NCBI GenBank assembly: GCA_041747855.1
Contig: JBGTEJ010000050.1
Coordinates: 49,089-113,088 of the forward strand
Length of the DNA stretch: 64,000 bases
Direction of reading: 5' to 3'
Source: ZC4RG35 sp041747855
Lineage (GTDB): Bacteria > Actinomycetota > Acidimicrobiia > Spongiisociales > ZC4RG35
In this document: positions 8,631 to 17,333 of the stretch, piece by piece
How the letters are laid out: each line of letters opens with the position of its first letter
Position numbering within the stretch: position 1 is the first letter of the stretch
Position numbers and translations under genes: made by a program
The notes under the pieces: model-generated
What the model was told of the DNA's origin: nothing
Seen by the model: the letters and a program-made list of their open reading frames with translations, nothing else
The model's database searches: none

Positions 8631-8762
8631 GATGCCGTCGGGAGAGCCTCGTCGGAGGCGCCGAAGGGGCAACACCTTCCCGGAAACTCTCAGGCGCAGC
8701 GGACCGATCGGCAGAGGCACGCTGAAGGTGACGACAGCTGGGAAGGGCGACAGACCCTACGG
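8631..8762 (+). promoter_or_regulatory. Glycine riboswitch (one full aptamer plus degenerate second)
   Basis: The region between ychF and gcvP has the conserved glycine-aptamer segments in order: GGGAGAG (8640-8646), GCGCCGAAGGGGCAAC (8658-8672) and GGAAACTCTCAGGC (8682-8694), followed by GGACCG. A weaker copy follows: CTGAAGGTGACGACAG (8722-8738) and GGGCGACAGACCC (8745-8757). The last can form a small hairpin (aggg/ccct) just before the Shine-Dalgarno GGAG at 8761. This suggests one functional aptamer and a remnant second one acting as the expression platform. Known glycine riboswitches turn on glycine cleavage genes when glycine is high, which fits the downstream gcvP. An open frame through this region (from 8632) is not coding. 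Confidence 0.88.
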
Positions 8763-8769
8763 AGACCAG

Positions 8770-11598
8770 ATGTTTGCACCACCTCAACCCAGTTTCGTAG
8801 ACCGCCATATCGGTCCCAGGCATGCCGATTTGGAGAAGATGTTGGCCACTGTCGGCGCCGAGTCCTTGGACGACCTGGTCGCATCGACCGTGCCCGCATC
8901 CATCCTCGACCGGTCACTCGAACTCCCCGCGCCTCTGAGTGAACCGGAACTGATGGACCACATGGGAGTCCTCGCCTCGAAGAACCAGATTCTCCGATCG
9001 CTGATCGGCCTTGGCTATCACGACACCCATACGCCGCCCGTGATAGCCCGCAACGTGTTGGAAGACCCGGCTTGGTACACCGCGTATACGCCCTACCAGC
9101 CGGAGATATCGCAGGGGCGTCTCGAGGCGTTGCTCAATTTCCAGACGATGGTCTCAGACCTGACCGGGATGGATGTTGCGAATGCATCTCTCCTCGACGG
9201 GCCGACGGCGGCTGCGGAGGGTATGAGTATGGCCAACCGGTTGCACAGGGGTGATCGAGGGGTCTTCTACATCGACCCGGACTGTCATCCGGCGACACGC
9301 GAAGTGGTGCGGACCCGTGCCGGAGCCGTGGGGGTGGAGATCAGGGTCCTGGCCGACGACTCTGAACCAGAGGTAGCTTTTGGCGTGCTGCTGGCCTACC
9401 CCGGTAGTTCAGGGGCACTGGTCGATCACACCGACACCATCTCCAGATTCAAGGAGGCTGGTGCCCTTGTTCTGGTCACCACGGACCTCCTGGCCACGAC
9501 CCTGATCACCCCGCCCGGGGAACTTGGTGCCGACATAGCGGTCGGTTCGGCTCAGCGTTTTGGTGTCCCTATGGGTTATGGCGGACCCCATGCCGGGTTC
9601 ATTGCCTGTCGGAACGCTCACGTGAGGGCGTTGCCCGGTCGTCTCGTCGGAGTCTCGACCGATACCGCGGGCAGGATGGCTTACCGTCTGGCGCTTCAGA
9701 CACGCGAGCAGCACATCCGTCGCGAGAAGGCCACTTCCAATGTGTGTACCGCCCAGGTGTTACTGGCCGTGGTCTCGGGGTTGTACGGGTGCTGGCACGG
9801 TGCCGATGGTCTGAAGACGATCGCCAGCGAAGTCAATCGCTTGACAGGGCGGTTGGCGGCGGCAGCCAAGTCGGCCGGTCTCGAAGTCAATGAGACGTGG
9901 TTCGACACACTGACCGTGTCGGTCCCGGGAAGGGCCGATGATGTGCTCACCTCAGCCCTGGGCCGGGGTTTCAATCTCGGTCGACCCGACAGCGACCATG
10001 TTCGTGTGGCGTTCGACGAGACATGTGACGACGGGGTGGTCGACACACTTCTAGAAGTCCTCGGCATCGCCCCTGACGGGGCGGCGGAGGGGATTCCAGC
10101 GTCGATGTCCCGTAATAGTCCCTTCATGACCCACCCGGTCTTCGACATGTACCACTCGGAGCACGAGATGCTCCGTTATCTGCGGAAACTTGCCGACAAG
10201 GACCTCGCCCTCGATCGGACCATGATCCCGCTCGGTTCCTGCACCATGAAGTTGAATGCCACCTCGGAGATGGTTCCGATGACCTGGCGTCAGTTCTCCG
10301 GACTCCATCCCTATGCGCCAATTGATCAGGCCGCCGGCTACATGGAGCTGATCCGGGAGCTGGAGGACTATCTGGTCGAGATCACCGGGTACGACCGGGT
10401 CTCGCTGCAACCCAATGCCGGTTCCCAGGGTGAACTGGCGGGACTGCTCGCCATCGCCGCCTATCACCACTCCCGGGACGAGGGTCATCGACGGGTGTGT
10501 CTCATCCCGGCCTCGGCCCACGGGACGAATGCGGCGTCGGCGGTGATGGCCGGGATGGAAGTTGTCGTCGTGGCCACGGACTCGTCGGGGAACATCGATC
10601 TGGAGGACCTGGAGAAAAAGGCGGTCGACAATCGCGATCGTCTTGCCGCGGCGATGGTCACTTATCCGTCCACACACGGTGTCTTCGAACCGGGGATCAG
10701 ACGGCTCGCCGACATAGTTCACGAATACGGAGGTCAGGTGTATGTGGATGGTGCCAACCTGAACGCTTTGGTCGGTCTGGCCAAGCCAGGCGATTTCGGG
10801 GCGGACTGCGGGCATCTCAACCTTCACAAGACTTTCACCATTCCTCACGGGGGTGGGGGCCCGGGGATGGGACCGATCGGCGTCAAGCGTCATCTTGCCC
10901 CGTTCCTCCCCAACCACCCGTTGGTCGAAGACGCAGGGCCTGACACCGGGATCGGGCCGATCTCCGGCGCCCCGTTCGGTTCGGCAGGAATCCTGCCCAT
11001 CCCGTACGCATACATCAGGCTGATGGGTGCCGAAGGTCTGCGACGCGCCTCGTCGGTGGCGATACTGTCGGCCAACTATCTGGCTCGGAGGCTGGATCCA
11101 TACTTCCCCGTGCTCTACACCGGACAGGGTGGAAGGGTGGCACATGAGTGCATCCTCGATGTCAGACCGCTCAGCCGGGAAACCGGGGTCACGGCCGAAG
11201 ATGTGGCCAAGCGTCTCGCCGATTACGGCTTTCATTCCCCGACCTTGTCTTTCCCGGTGCCGGGAACACTGATGATCGAACCCACCGAGTCGGAGAGCCT
11301 GGAAGAACTGGAACGGTTCTGTGCCGCCATGATCGCCATCCGTGAGGAGGCCGATCGGGTCGGGCGCGGTGAATGGCCAAGGGATGACAACCCCCTCGTC
11401 AACGCACCTCATACCGCCGAGGACGTGGTGGATGACGACTGGGATCGGCCCTACACCCGAGAAGAGGCCGCCTACCCCTTGTCCTCGTTGAGGGCGGTCA
11501 AATATTGGCCTCCGGTCGGGCGGATCGACGGTCCGGGTGGGGATCGGAACCTGGTTTGCTCATGTCCTCCCCTGGAGTCATACACTTCAAGCTCTTGA
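8770..11598 (+). CDS. gcvP: Glycine dehydrogenase (decarboxylating), P-protein
   Basis: A 942-residue PLP enzyme, the P-protein of the glycine cleavage system, which decarboxylates glycine and passes the aminomethyl group to the H-protein. Both halves of the homodimeric form are present. The N-terminal half starts MFAPPQPSFVDRHIGP and contains QTMVSDLTGMDVANASLLD. The C-terminal catalytic half contains LGSCTMKLNA, SQGELAGL, the PLP lysine in NLHKTFTIPHGGGGPG (about K687), and the closing MIEPTESES. Start ATG 8770 has GGAG 6 nt upstream; the reading frame extends to 8632 but crosses the riboswitch. Other glycine cleavage genes (gcvT, gcvH) are not in the window. Regulation by glycine is expected from the riboswitch. 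Confidence 0.97.
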   Translation: MFAPPQPSFVDRHIGPRHADLEKMLATVGAESLDDLVASTVPASILDRSLELPAPLSEPELMDHMGVLASKNQILRSLIGLGYHDTHTPPVIARNVLEDPAWYTAYTPYQPEISQGRLEALLNFQTMVSDLTGMDVANASLLDGPTAAAEGMSMANRLHRGDRGVFYIDPDCHPATREVVRTRAGAVGVEIRVLADDSEPEVAFGVLLAYPGSSGALVDHTDTISRFKEAGALVLVTTDLLATTLITPPGELGADIAVGSAQRFGVPMGYGGPHAGFIACRNAHVRALPGRLVGVSTDTAGRMAYRLALQTREQHIRREKATSNVCTAQVLLAVVSGLYGCWHGADGLKTIASEVNRLTGRLAAAAKSAGLEVNETWFDTLTVSVPGRADDVLTSALGRGFNLGRPDSDHVRVAFDETCDDGVVDTLLEVLGIAPDGAAEGIPASMSRNSPFMTHPVFDMYHSEHEMLRYLRKLADKDLALDRTMIPLGSCTMKLNATSEMVPMTWRQFSGLHPYAPIDQAAGYMELIRELEDYLVEITGYDRVSLQPNAGSQGELAGLLAIAAYHHSRDEGHRRVCLIPASAHGTNAASAVMAGMEVVVVATDSSGNIDLEDLEKKAVDNRDRLAAAMVTYPSTHGVFEPGIRRLADIVHEYGGQVYVDGANLNALVGLAKPGDFGADCGHLNLHKTFTIPHGGGGPGMGPIGVKRHLAPFLPNHPLVEDAGPDTGIGPISGAPFGSAGILPIPYAYIRLMGAEGLRRASSVAILSANYLARRLDPYFPVLYTGQGGRVAHECILDVRPLSRETGVTAEDVAKRLADYGFHSPTLSFPVPGTLMIEPTESESLEELERFCAAMIAIREEADRVGRGEWPRDDNPLVNAPHTAEDVVDDDWDRPYTREEAAYPLSSLRAVKYWPPVGRIDGPGGDRNLVCSCPPLESYTSSS

Positions 11599-11669
11599 CC
11601 GAGAGCGGGTGTAGTGGGATCGTTTAAGACCGACAATCCGGGAAGAATGGGCGACATGAGAGGGCGACG

Positions 11670-13175
11670 GTGAAATTCGCCGGGGAATTACGTATCCCCG
11701 ACATCGACCACCCGGGGATTCCGGCGGCAGTCGTCATCGACGACACGCATATCGAGATCGTTCTCGATGGTGAGTCCTTGGGGAAATGGTCGTTGTACGA
11801 CGTGCGTGCCCGGAGACTGATCTCCAAGGCGTTCGCCCTCGATCTGGCCGGCGAGGATGTCACGTTCTTGTCCGAGGAACCGGTCGATTTCGCCTATCGA
11901 GGCGTGGAGAGGATGGCCCAGGTCTGGGCCCAGTTCAAGACCATGCGTGGTCCCCAACGGATGCTTGCGGTCCGTCGATCACGTTCGAGGGCGACCCCGT
12001 CCCGCGTCTCCGAGCTGCGTGCCGCCATGGAGGCCAACCTTGCAGCCCAAAGAAATGCACGTCCTGCCCCGAAGGTAGAGCCGGCGGTGGAAGCGACTCC
12101 TTCGGTACCACCACCCAACCGACGACCGGCCCAACCGTCTTCTGTGTTCAAAGACCCGGATGAGGTCCCGGTTCAACCGACGACAGAGACTCAGCCCGGG
12201 ACATCGGTGGCATCGGTTAGGAGTGCAAAACGTCGTGACGAGATCGATGCCAGGAAGCGGTTGGACGCTCTTCGCCAGGAAGCCGTAGAGAGGGACAACA
12301 AGCGGATCGAGGCCTTCCGGGCCGAGATGGCCAAGCTCGAGGCCGAGAGGTCTGAGGCAGAACGCGTCGCCGCGGAGTATCAGACGAATCGCGCCACCGA
12401 ACTGGAACGTCTCAAGACCGAGATGCGTGTGCTCAAGGAAAGGGAGGCGGGGCTGGCGAAGGGTGACACTGCCGGTCTCGAAGCACTCCACATCGCGATT
12501 GAGCAAATCGAGACTCACCGCCACAGTCTCGAACAATCCAATCTCGATGCAGTCAGAAAGTTACATTCGTTCGAGGTCAAACGCACCGAACTCGAGCGCC
12601 GGGAAGCCGCTAGATGGCAGTCACATCGAAGGGAGATGGAGCGGATCAAGGCGGAGATGGTTCTCCTCGACCGTGCTGACGCCGGTCAAGCGGACCGGCA
12701 GGACGAGGTGAATCCCTTCATGGAGGAGGAAGTCGCGTCGCCGGTGGACGAGACGATCGCAGATCCCCCTCCCGAGGAGAGCCAGACTGACCTGTCCGAC
12801 GATGACGGGGCCCAAATCGCAGATCCCCCTTCCGAGGAAGGGCACGCCGCCGAGGTCTCTGAAGAATCCGCCGACGCTGAATCGATCGAGGTTGCTGAGG
12901 AGCTTGCTTCGGCTGAGGTGGTTGAAGTGGTGGCTGTCGAATTGGTGGATGCCGCCGCGCTACGCAACCCAGCGACTGTCACCCCAGCGCCGCTCAAGGA
13001 AGCCGCCGCGGGTGACAGGAAGAGGGGTGGTTTGGTTGGCTCGGTGAGGTCGGCCTTCCTGCGTGACGGCAAGGAGCATGAGCACATCTTCGTCAGTGCG
13101 CCGGCGACTCTCGGTCTGACCAGGTCTATTTGTAGCGAGTGTGGCTACGTGTCAATCGGCGCAGCTCAAGACTGA
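11670..13175 (+). CDS. Coiled-coil protein with C-terminal zinc-ribbon-like motif
   Basis: Not recognised as a named family. The 501 residues fall into parts. Residues 1-95 form a beta-rich globular region (IEIVLDGESLGKWSLYDV, then FALDLAGEDVTFL), perhaps PH-like. Residues about 110-190 are basic and Pro-rich. About 190-345 is a strongly charged coiled coil (KRRDEIDARKRLDALRQEA onward, rich in E, R and K heptads). About 350-450 is an acidic low-complexity region. The last 35 residues contain HEHIF and ICSECGYVSIG, an H-x-H/C-x2-C arrangement suggesting zinc binding. No signal peptide or membrane helix. Start is GTG 11670; no in-frame ATG lies near. It stands between gcvP and manC. A structural or scaffold role is possible, but no function can be assigned. 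Confidence 0.8.
   Translation: MKFAGELRIPDIDHPGIPAAVVIDDTHIEIVLDGESLGKWSLYDVRARRLISKAFALDLAGEDVTFLSEEPVDFAYRGVERMAQVWAQFKTMRGPQRMLAVRRSRSRATPSRVSELRAAMEANLAAQRNARPAPKVEPAVEATPSVPPPNRRPAQPSSVFKDPDEVPVQPTTETQPGTSVASVRSAKRRDEIDARKRLDALRQEAVERDNKRIEAFRAEMAKLEAERSEAERVAAEYQTNRATELERLKTEMRVLKEREAGLAKGDTAGLEALHIAIEQIETHRHSLEQSNLDAVRKLHSFEVKRTELERREAARWQSHRREMERIKAEMVLLDRADAGQADRQDEVNPFMEEEVASPVDETIADPPPEESQTDLSDDDGAQIADPPSEEGHAAEVSEESADAESIEVAEELASAEVVEVVAVELVDAAALRNPATVTPAPLKEAAAGDRKRGGLVGSVRSAFLRDGKEHEHIFVSAPATLGLTRSICSECGYVSIGAAQD
12756..12838 (+). repeat. Internal 23-bp direct repeat in the acidic linker
   Basis: Two 23-bp copies (12756-12778 and 12816-12838) with one mismatch encode the repeated peptide IADPPxEE in the acidic region of the coiled-coil protein. 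The copies are 60 bp apart and in the same reading frame, suggesting a small in-frame duplication. Confidence 0.85.
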
Positions 13176-13319
13176 GAGCGCAGTCAGGGAGAATGACGTC
13201 CTGGCCTTCTGCCACTTCTCCTTGGGATCCCTCCGGAAGTAGCGAAGGGGTCCGGCCCGTGGGTCTTGACCAGATCGCATACCTCTATCACGGGACCCAA
13301 GGGCGGGGAGGTTACCCTC

Positions 13320-14372
13320 TTGCCCATCGTGACCGTTATCCGTCCGGTGATTCTCTCAGGTGGCTCAGGCACACGTCTCTGGCCACTGTCCACGATCAAT
13401 CAGCCGAAGCAGTTCGCCCCCCTGGTTGGATCGGGCTCCCTCTTCGAGGCGACTGTGAGGCGGGTCGATGGCCTAGCAGGTGCTCTCGATCCGACTGTCG
13501 TTGCTGGCGCCGATCATCTCGGTCAAATCCGCGAGTGCTTCGTGAAGATGGGGCGGAGTCCTGGGTTGGTGGTGATCGAACCGGAAGGCAGGAACACCGC
13601 ACCGGCGATCGCTGCCGCCGCCCTGACCAGTCAGCCCGACGACGTCATGGTCATCCTCCCGGCCGACCACTTGATCGTCGACGTCGAGGGGTTCCGGGCC
13701 CGTCTGATGGATGCCGTCGGGTTAGCTGAAACTGGGCACATCGTCACGTTCGGGGTGGTTCCCGTTCGACCCGAGACCGGTTACGGCTATATCGAGACGG
13801 GGGATCCGGTCGGGTCCGGACTCAGGCTCACCCGCTTCAAGGAGAAACCCGGACCCGAAGAGGCAGAGTCGATGATGGGAGACGGGCTCCACTTGTGGAA
13901 CTCAGGGATGTTCGTGGCCCGGGCCGGAACTGTCATCGACGAGATGGACGAGCACTGCCCGACGGTCATCGGCCCGGTCCGTCACGCGTTGACCGCCGCC
14001 GCGGTAGACCGGTTGATCCGTCTCGGAGCAGACTTCGGTAGGGCCGAAGGGATCTCGTTCGACCATGCCGTGATGGAGCGGACCGATCGTGGCGTGGTGC
14101 TACCGATCGATGTCGGATGGAGCGACATCGGATCGTTCCTCGCTCTCTACGCCTCTGAGGTCAAGGATGAGCACGGCAACGTGGTCTCCGGGAAAGTGAT
14201 CCTCGACGGTGTCAGCGGGTCTTATGTCAGGGCCGGCTCGCGGATAGTGGCTGTAGCCGGGATTTCGGACGTCGTTGTGATCGAGACCGAAGATGCCGTC
14301 CTGGTGTTGCCCATTGACCGCTCTCAGGATGTCCGCGGTCTCGCCGAGAGGGCACGGCGGTTTGAAGGTTGA
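13320..14372 (+). CDS. manC: Mannose-1-phosphate guanylyltransferase
   Basis: About 350 residues of a nucleotidyltransferase that makes GDP-mannose from GTP and mannose 1-phosphate. Seen: the pyrophosphorylase signature LSGGSGTRLWPLS at the N-terminus, NQPKQF, EGRNTAPAIAAAAL, LPADHLI, ETGYGYIETGD, RFKEKP and DVGWSDIGSF, all typical of the ManC/GMP branch. The C-terminal isomerase (cupin) domain of bifunctional ManC/AlgA is absent, so it should be monofunctional. The start is uncertain: TTG 13320 has GGGGAGG at 13305-13311, 8 nt upstream; GTG 13329 is an alternative. GDP-mannose feeds mannosylated glycans and, in this window, the mannosylglycerate synthase at 4.3-5.5 kb. Confidence 0.9.
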   Translation: MPIVTVIRPVILSGGSGTRLWPLSTINQPKQFAPLVGSGSLFEATVRRVDGLAGALDPTVVAGADHLGQIRECFVKMGRSPGLVVIEPEGRNTAPAIAAAALTSQPDDVMVILPADHLIVDVEGFRARLMDAVGLAETGHIVTFGVVPVRPETGYGYIETGDPVGSGLRLTRFKEKPGPEEAESMMGDGLHLWNSGMFVARAGTVIDEMDEHCPTVIGPVRHALTAAAVDRLIRLGADFGRAEGISFDHAVMERTDRGVVLPIDVGWSDIGSFLALYASEVKDEHGNVVSGKVILDGVSGSYVRAGSRIVAVAGISDVVVIETEDAVLVLPIDRSQDVRGLAERARRFEG

Positions 14373-14401
14373 CCCGTGTCCGGGCATACCATCAGGCAAA
14401 G

Positions 14402-14704
14402 ATGAGGCGTCTTGTCCCCCTTCTGCTGGCTCTGGTCATCTCTGCCTGCAATGGTGGCCCACCGTCCAATGCGTCCGGATCCCAGGTCTACACACAGGTA
14501 TGCGCAACCTGTCATTCCGCCGACTTCTCTGGTGGGATCGGGCCGGCATTGGGTCCCGGTTCCAACTCGGCGAACCAGCCGGATGAGTTCTTGATAACCA
14601 CGATCACCCACGGACGTGGACGCATGCCTTCTTTTCGCACCACGCTGACCGAGCAGCAAATCCTCGACGTCGTGTCGTACATCCGTGAGGTCCAGTCGGG
14701 TTGA
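14402..14704 (+). CDS. Lipoprotein c-type cytochrome, small
   Basis: A 100-residue exported haem protein. The N-terminus is a lipoprotein signal (MRRLVPLLLALVISAC, acylated cysteine 16). The haem-binding CATCH motif follows at about residues 37-41, and the distal methionine is in GRGRMPSF. The closing helix LTEQQILDVVSYIREV is the standard last helix of class I cytochrome c. It should be anchored to the outer face of the membrane and carry electrons there. It overlaps menC by TTGA, so it is co-translated with menaquinone synthesis genes; a link to a menaquinone-using chain is inferred. ATG 14402 is chosen because it starts the signal peptide; the frame opens 33 bp earlier. Confidence 0.88.
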   Translation: MRRLVPLLLALVISACNGGPPSNASGSQVYTQVCATCHSADFSGGIGPALGPGSNSANQPDEFLITTITHGRGRMPSFRTTLTEQQILDVVSYIREVQSG

Positions 14705-15657
14705 GCGCCCCCCTCGAGGCACTGAAGCTCCACCCCTTGCGTATTCCGATGCGTCATCGATTCCGGAGGGTGGAACACCGGGATGTCGTCCTCATAGAGG
14801 GCCCGAACGGATGGGGGGAGTTCTCTCCGTTCCCCGACTACCCGACGACGATCACTGCGAGATGGTTGGCCGCAGCACTCGAGCTCGCCTGCGCGGCTCT
14901 CCCGGAACCGGGAACGAACCGCGTGGCATGCAATGTGACGGTTCCCGCGGTCGACCCGGAGACTGCGGCTGGCCTCGTCTCGGCTTCAGGTGCCACCACC
15001 GCCAAGGTCAAGATCGCCGATCCTGGCGATGACGAGACGAGCGATCTGGCACGGATCGAGGCCGTTGCCGCGGTGTTGGGCCCAAGTGGTCGGATCCGTG
15101 TCGACGTGAACGCTTCCTGGGACCTCGAGACCGCTACAACCCGCCTGGAGAGACTCCTTCCTTTCAATCTCGAGTATGTCGAGCAGCCCGTGGCCACCGT
15201 TGAAGACATGAAAGAGCTTCGGCGGAGGATCCCCATTCCAATTGCTGCCGACGAGGTCTTTCGTCAAAGCCCCGACCCCTTGCGGGTCATCGAGGAGGGT
15301 GCCGCCGATGTGGTGGTGATGAAAGTCCAGCCGATGGGTGGAGTCTCGAGGGTGCTCGACCTGGCCAGCCGGTGTCCGGTCCCGGTTGTCATTTCTTCGG
15401 CGCTGGAGACTTCGGTGGGGATGTACGGTGGACTTCTGGCTGGATCGCTGATCGACTCGCCCTACGCATTCGGGCTGGGAACGGTCGCTCTCCTCGCCGG
15501 GGACCCCACACCTGACCCGCTGTTGCCTTCGGGCGGCTTTCTCGAGGTGAGACGACCGATCCCGGACCCGGAGCTTCTCGAGAAGTGGAGGCCCGAGCGC
15601 GATCTCGTCGCGTCGTTGCTCAGACGGACGAGGGCCGCTGCGGAGCTGCTGGCTTGA
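14701..15657 (+). CDS. menC: o-Succinylbenzoate synthase
   Basis: A 318-residue enolase-superfamily enzyme that dehydrates SHCHC to o-succinylbenzoate in menaquinone synthesis. Seen: TAKVKIA with the catalytic lysine, the metal ligands in VDVNASWD, EYVEQP and AADEVF, and the second lysine in VVMKVQPMGG. The N-terminal capping domain begins with LHPLRIPMRHRF. The start is TTG 14701, which forms a TTGA overlap with the stop of the cytochrome gene; no better ATG is present. Its own stop overlaps the TTG start of menD in the same way. The tail after about residue 295 is Arg-rich and unlike most MenC proteins. Confidence 0.92.
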   Translation: MSAPLEALKLHPLRIPMRHRFRRVEHRDVVLIEGPNGWGEFSPFPDYPTTITARWLAAALELACAALPEPGTNRVACNVTVPAVDPETAAGLVSASGATTAKVKIADPGDDETSDLARIEAVAAVLGPSGRIRVDVNASWDLETATTRLERLLPFNLEYVEQPVATVEDMKELRRRIPIPIAADEVFRQSPDPLRVIEEGAADVVVMKVQPMGGVSRVLDLASRCPVPVVISSALETSVGMYGGLLAGSLIDSPYAFGLGTVALLAGDPTPDPLLPSGGFLEVRRPIPDPELLEKWRPERDLVASLLRRTRAAAELLA

Positions 15658-17333
15658 GTATCCCGAATCCGAGCACGGCATTGGCCAGGACTGTGATCGA
15701 CTCCCTGGTCAGCCGGGGAACCCGTCTCCTGGCGTTGTCGCCTGGTTCTCGTTCTGGCGCAATCGCGATCGCCGCCAGCCAGCATCCCGACTTGGTGACG
15801 GTGGTGTTTCTAGATGAGCGGTCGGCTGCCTTCTTTGCGCTGGGCAGGTCCAAGGCCACCGGGGTCCCTGCGGCGGTCCTTTGCACTTCGGGCACTGCCA
15901 CCGCCAACTGGTACCCGGCGGTGGTGGAAGCGGACGCCTCGGGAACACCCCTGATTCTCCTCACTGCCGACCGACCCGAAGAGTTACGCGGGGTTGGCGC
16001 CAACCAGACCATCGACCAGGTCGGGATGTACGGCAACAAGGTGAGATTCTTCGCCGACATACCAGCCCCCGACGGGACCGACCAGGCGGGAAGCTGGCGT
16101 ACCGCGGTCAACGACGCATTCTCGGCCGCCATGGGTGGCGGACACATTCCGGGCCCCTCGCACCTCAACCTCTCGTTCCGTGAGCCGACTGTCCCGGTCG
16201 GTGACGACGGGCGGTCCAGCGCTGATTCCTACGCTCATCCGATTGACGGGGCCGAGCTCCGGGGATCGGGTTCGAGGCCTACAGCGCCAGTCCCCGACAT
16301 CGATCGAATGCCTGCTTATCACCCAAAGGGTCTGCTCATCGCAGGCGACGGCGAGTACGACCGGGTGGGTCTATTGAACGAGGCATCACGTCTCGGCTGG
16401 CCAGTCCTCGCCACCGCCCTTTCGGGAATGAGGGGCATGGATGTGGTCAGGAACTACCACTACCTCCTTGCCGGCGTGATCCACCCGTCCCTGGTGCCGG
16501 ACCTCGTCGTAGCCTTTGGTGCCATCGGCCCCAGCGAGCGACTCGAGAAGCTGATCGCTCGGTCATCGATCCGGGTTCGGATCGACTTGTGGGGTCGTCC
16601 GATCGACCCGGCCCGGAACGCCACCCACCGTTTGACCGCCGATCCGTTGTTGTACCTCAAAGGGTTCCAGCCTCACCCGGACCAGGGTTGGGGAGTTGCC
16701 TGGACCCAGACCGACCTCAGAGTTGGAGAGAAGATCGCCAACCTGCTCGACGAATCCGACCCGATCACCTCAGCGGGTGTGGCCAGAGTGATCGACGGAG
16801 TCCCAAGGGGAGCTTTGGTGGTGGCCTCGTCGCTCCCTATACGCGCCATCGATGCACATCTTTCCACGTCCGGACCGGTGGTCGGCAACCGGGGGGCCTC
16901 GGGCATCGATGGTTTCGTGTCGACCGCGCTTGGTGTCGCTTCATCGTTTCAACGGACCGTTGCTCTGGCCGGGGACCTATCACTCCTCCATGACGACAAC
17001 GGCTTCTTGAACGACGGTGACTTCGATCTCACCACCGTGGTCATGAACAATGGGGGAGGAGGACTGTTCGACCTGCTCCCACAGCGGGTCCACGCCCCCG
17101 ACTACGAGCGCTTGTTCGTGGCCCGCCAGGATCGTGACCTGGGTGTCCTTGCCGCCTTCCACAACATTGCCTATGAGCGGGTGACGGATTTGGGGGAGCT
17201 GGCCGACGTAGTGACGTCGAGCACGGAAAGCGGAGGACTGTCCTTGATCGAGGTGCCAGTCGACCGGAACGACGATCTCGACATGTGGACACAACTCGAC
17301 GAGGTCGCCGGGTCAGTCGTGGCCAACATCTAA
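15654..17333 (+). CDS. menD: SEPHCHC synthase (2-oxoglutarate decarboxylase/synthase)
   Basis: A 559-residue thiamine-diphosphate enzyme that condenses isochorismate and 2-oxoglutarate. Seen: the N-terminal SPGSRSGAIAIAA (substrate/ThDP contact), FLDERSAAFFALG with the catalytic glutamate, CTSGTATANWYPAVVEA, LLTADRPEELRGVGANQTI, and in the C-terminal domain GNRGASGIDGFVST and LAGDLSLLHDDNGF with the metal-binding GDLS..N pattern. I start at TTG 15654, which overlaps the menC stop as TTGA and gives MSIPNPSTALARTVIDSL; the longer frame (15585) overlaps menC deeply. The 3' end overlaps the convergent menF by 21 bp. Confidence 0.95.
   Translation: MSIPNPSTALARTVIDSLVSRGTRLLALSPGSRSGAIAIAASQHPDLVTVVFLDERSAAFFALGRSKATGVPAAVLCTSGTATANWYPAVVEADASGTPLILLTADRPEELRGVGANQTIDQVGMYGNKVRFFADIPAPDGTDQAGSWRTAVNDAFSAAMGGGHIPGPSHLNLSFREPTVPVGDDGRSSADSYAHPIDGAELRGSGSRPTAPVPDIDRMPAYHPKGLLIAGDGEYDRVGLLNEASRLGWPVLATALSGMRGMDVVRNYHYLLAGVIHPSLVPDLVVAFGAIGPSERLEKLIARSSIRVRIDLWGRPIDPARNATHRLTADPLLYLKGFQPHPDQGWGVAWTQTDLRVGEKIANLLDESDPITSAGVARVIDGVPRGALVVASSLPIRAIDAHLSTSGPVVGNRGASGIDGFVSTALGVASSFQRTVALAGDLSLLHDDNGFLNDGDFDLTTVVMNNGGGGLFDLLPQRVHAPDYERLFVARQDRDLGVLAAFHNIAYERVTDLGELADVVTSSTESGGLSLIEVPVDRNDDLDMWTQLDEVAGSVVANI

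Noticed and set aside
8632..8769. Upstream extension of gcvP
   Set aside because: It runs through the glycine riboswitch and encodes an Arg-rich stretch unlike GcvP.
10051..11412. 453-residue minus-strand frame inside gcvP
   Set aside because: Shadow of a strong coding gene; rich in H, G and R and with no motif.
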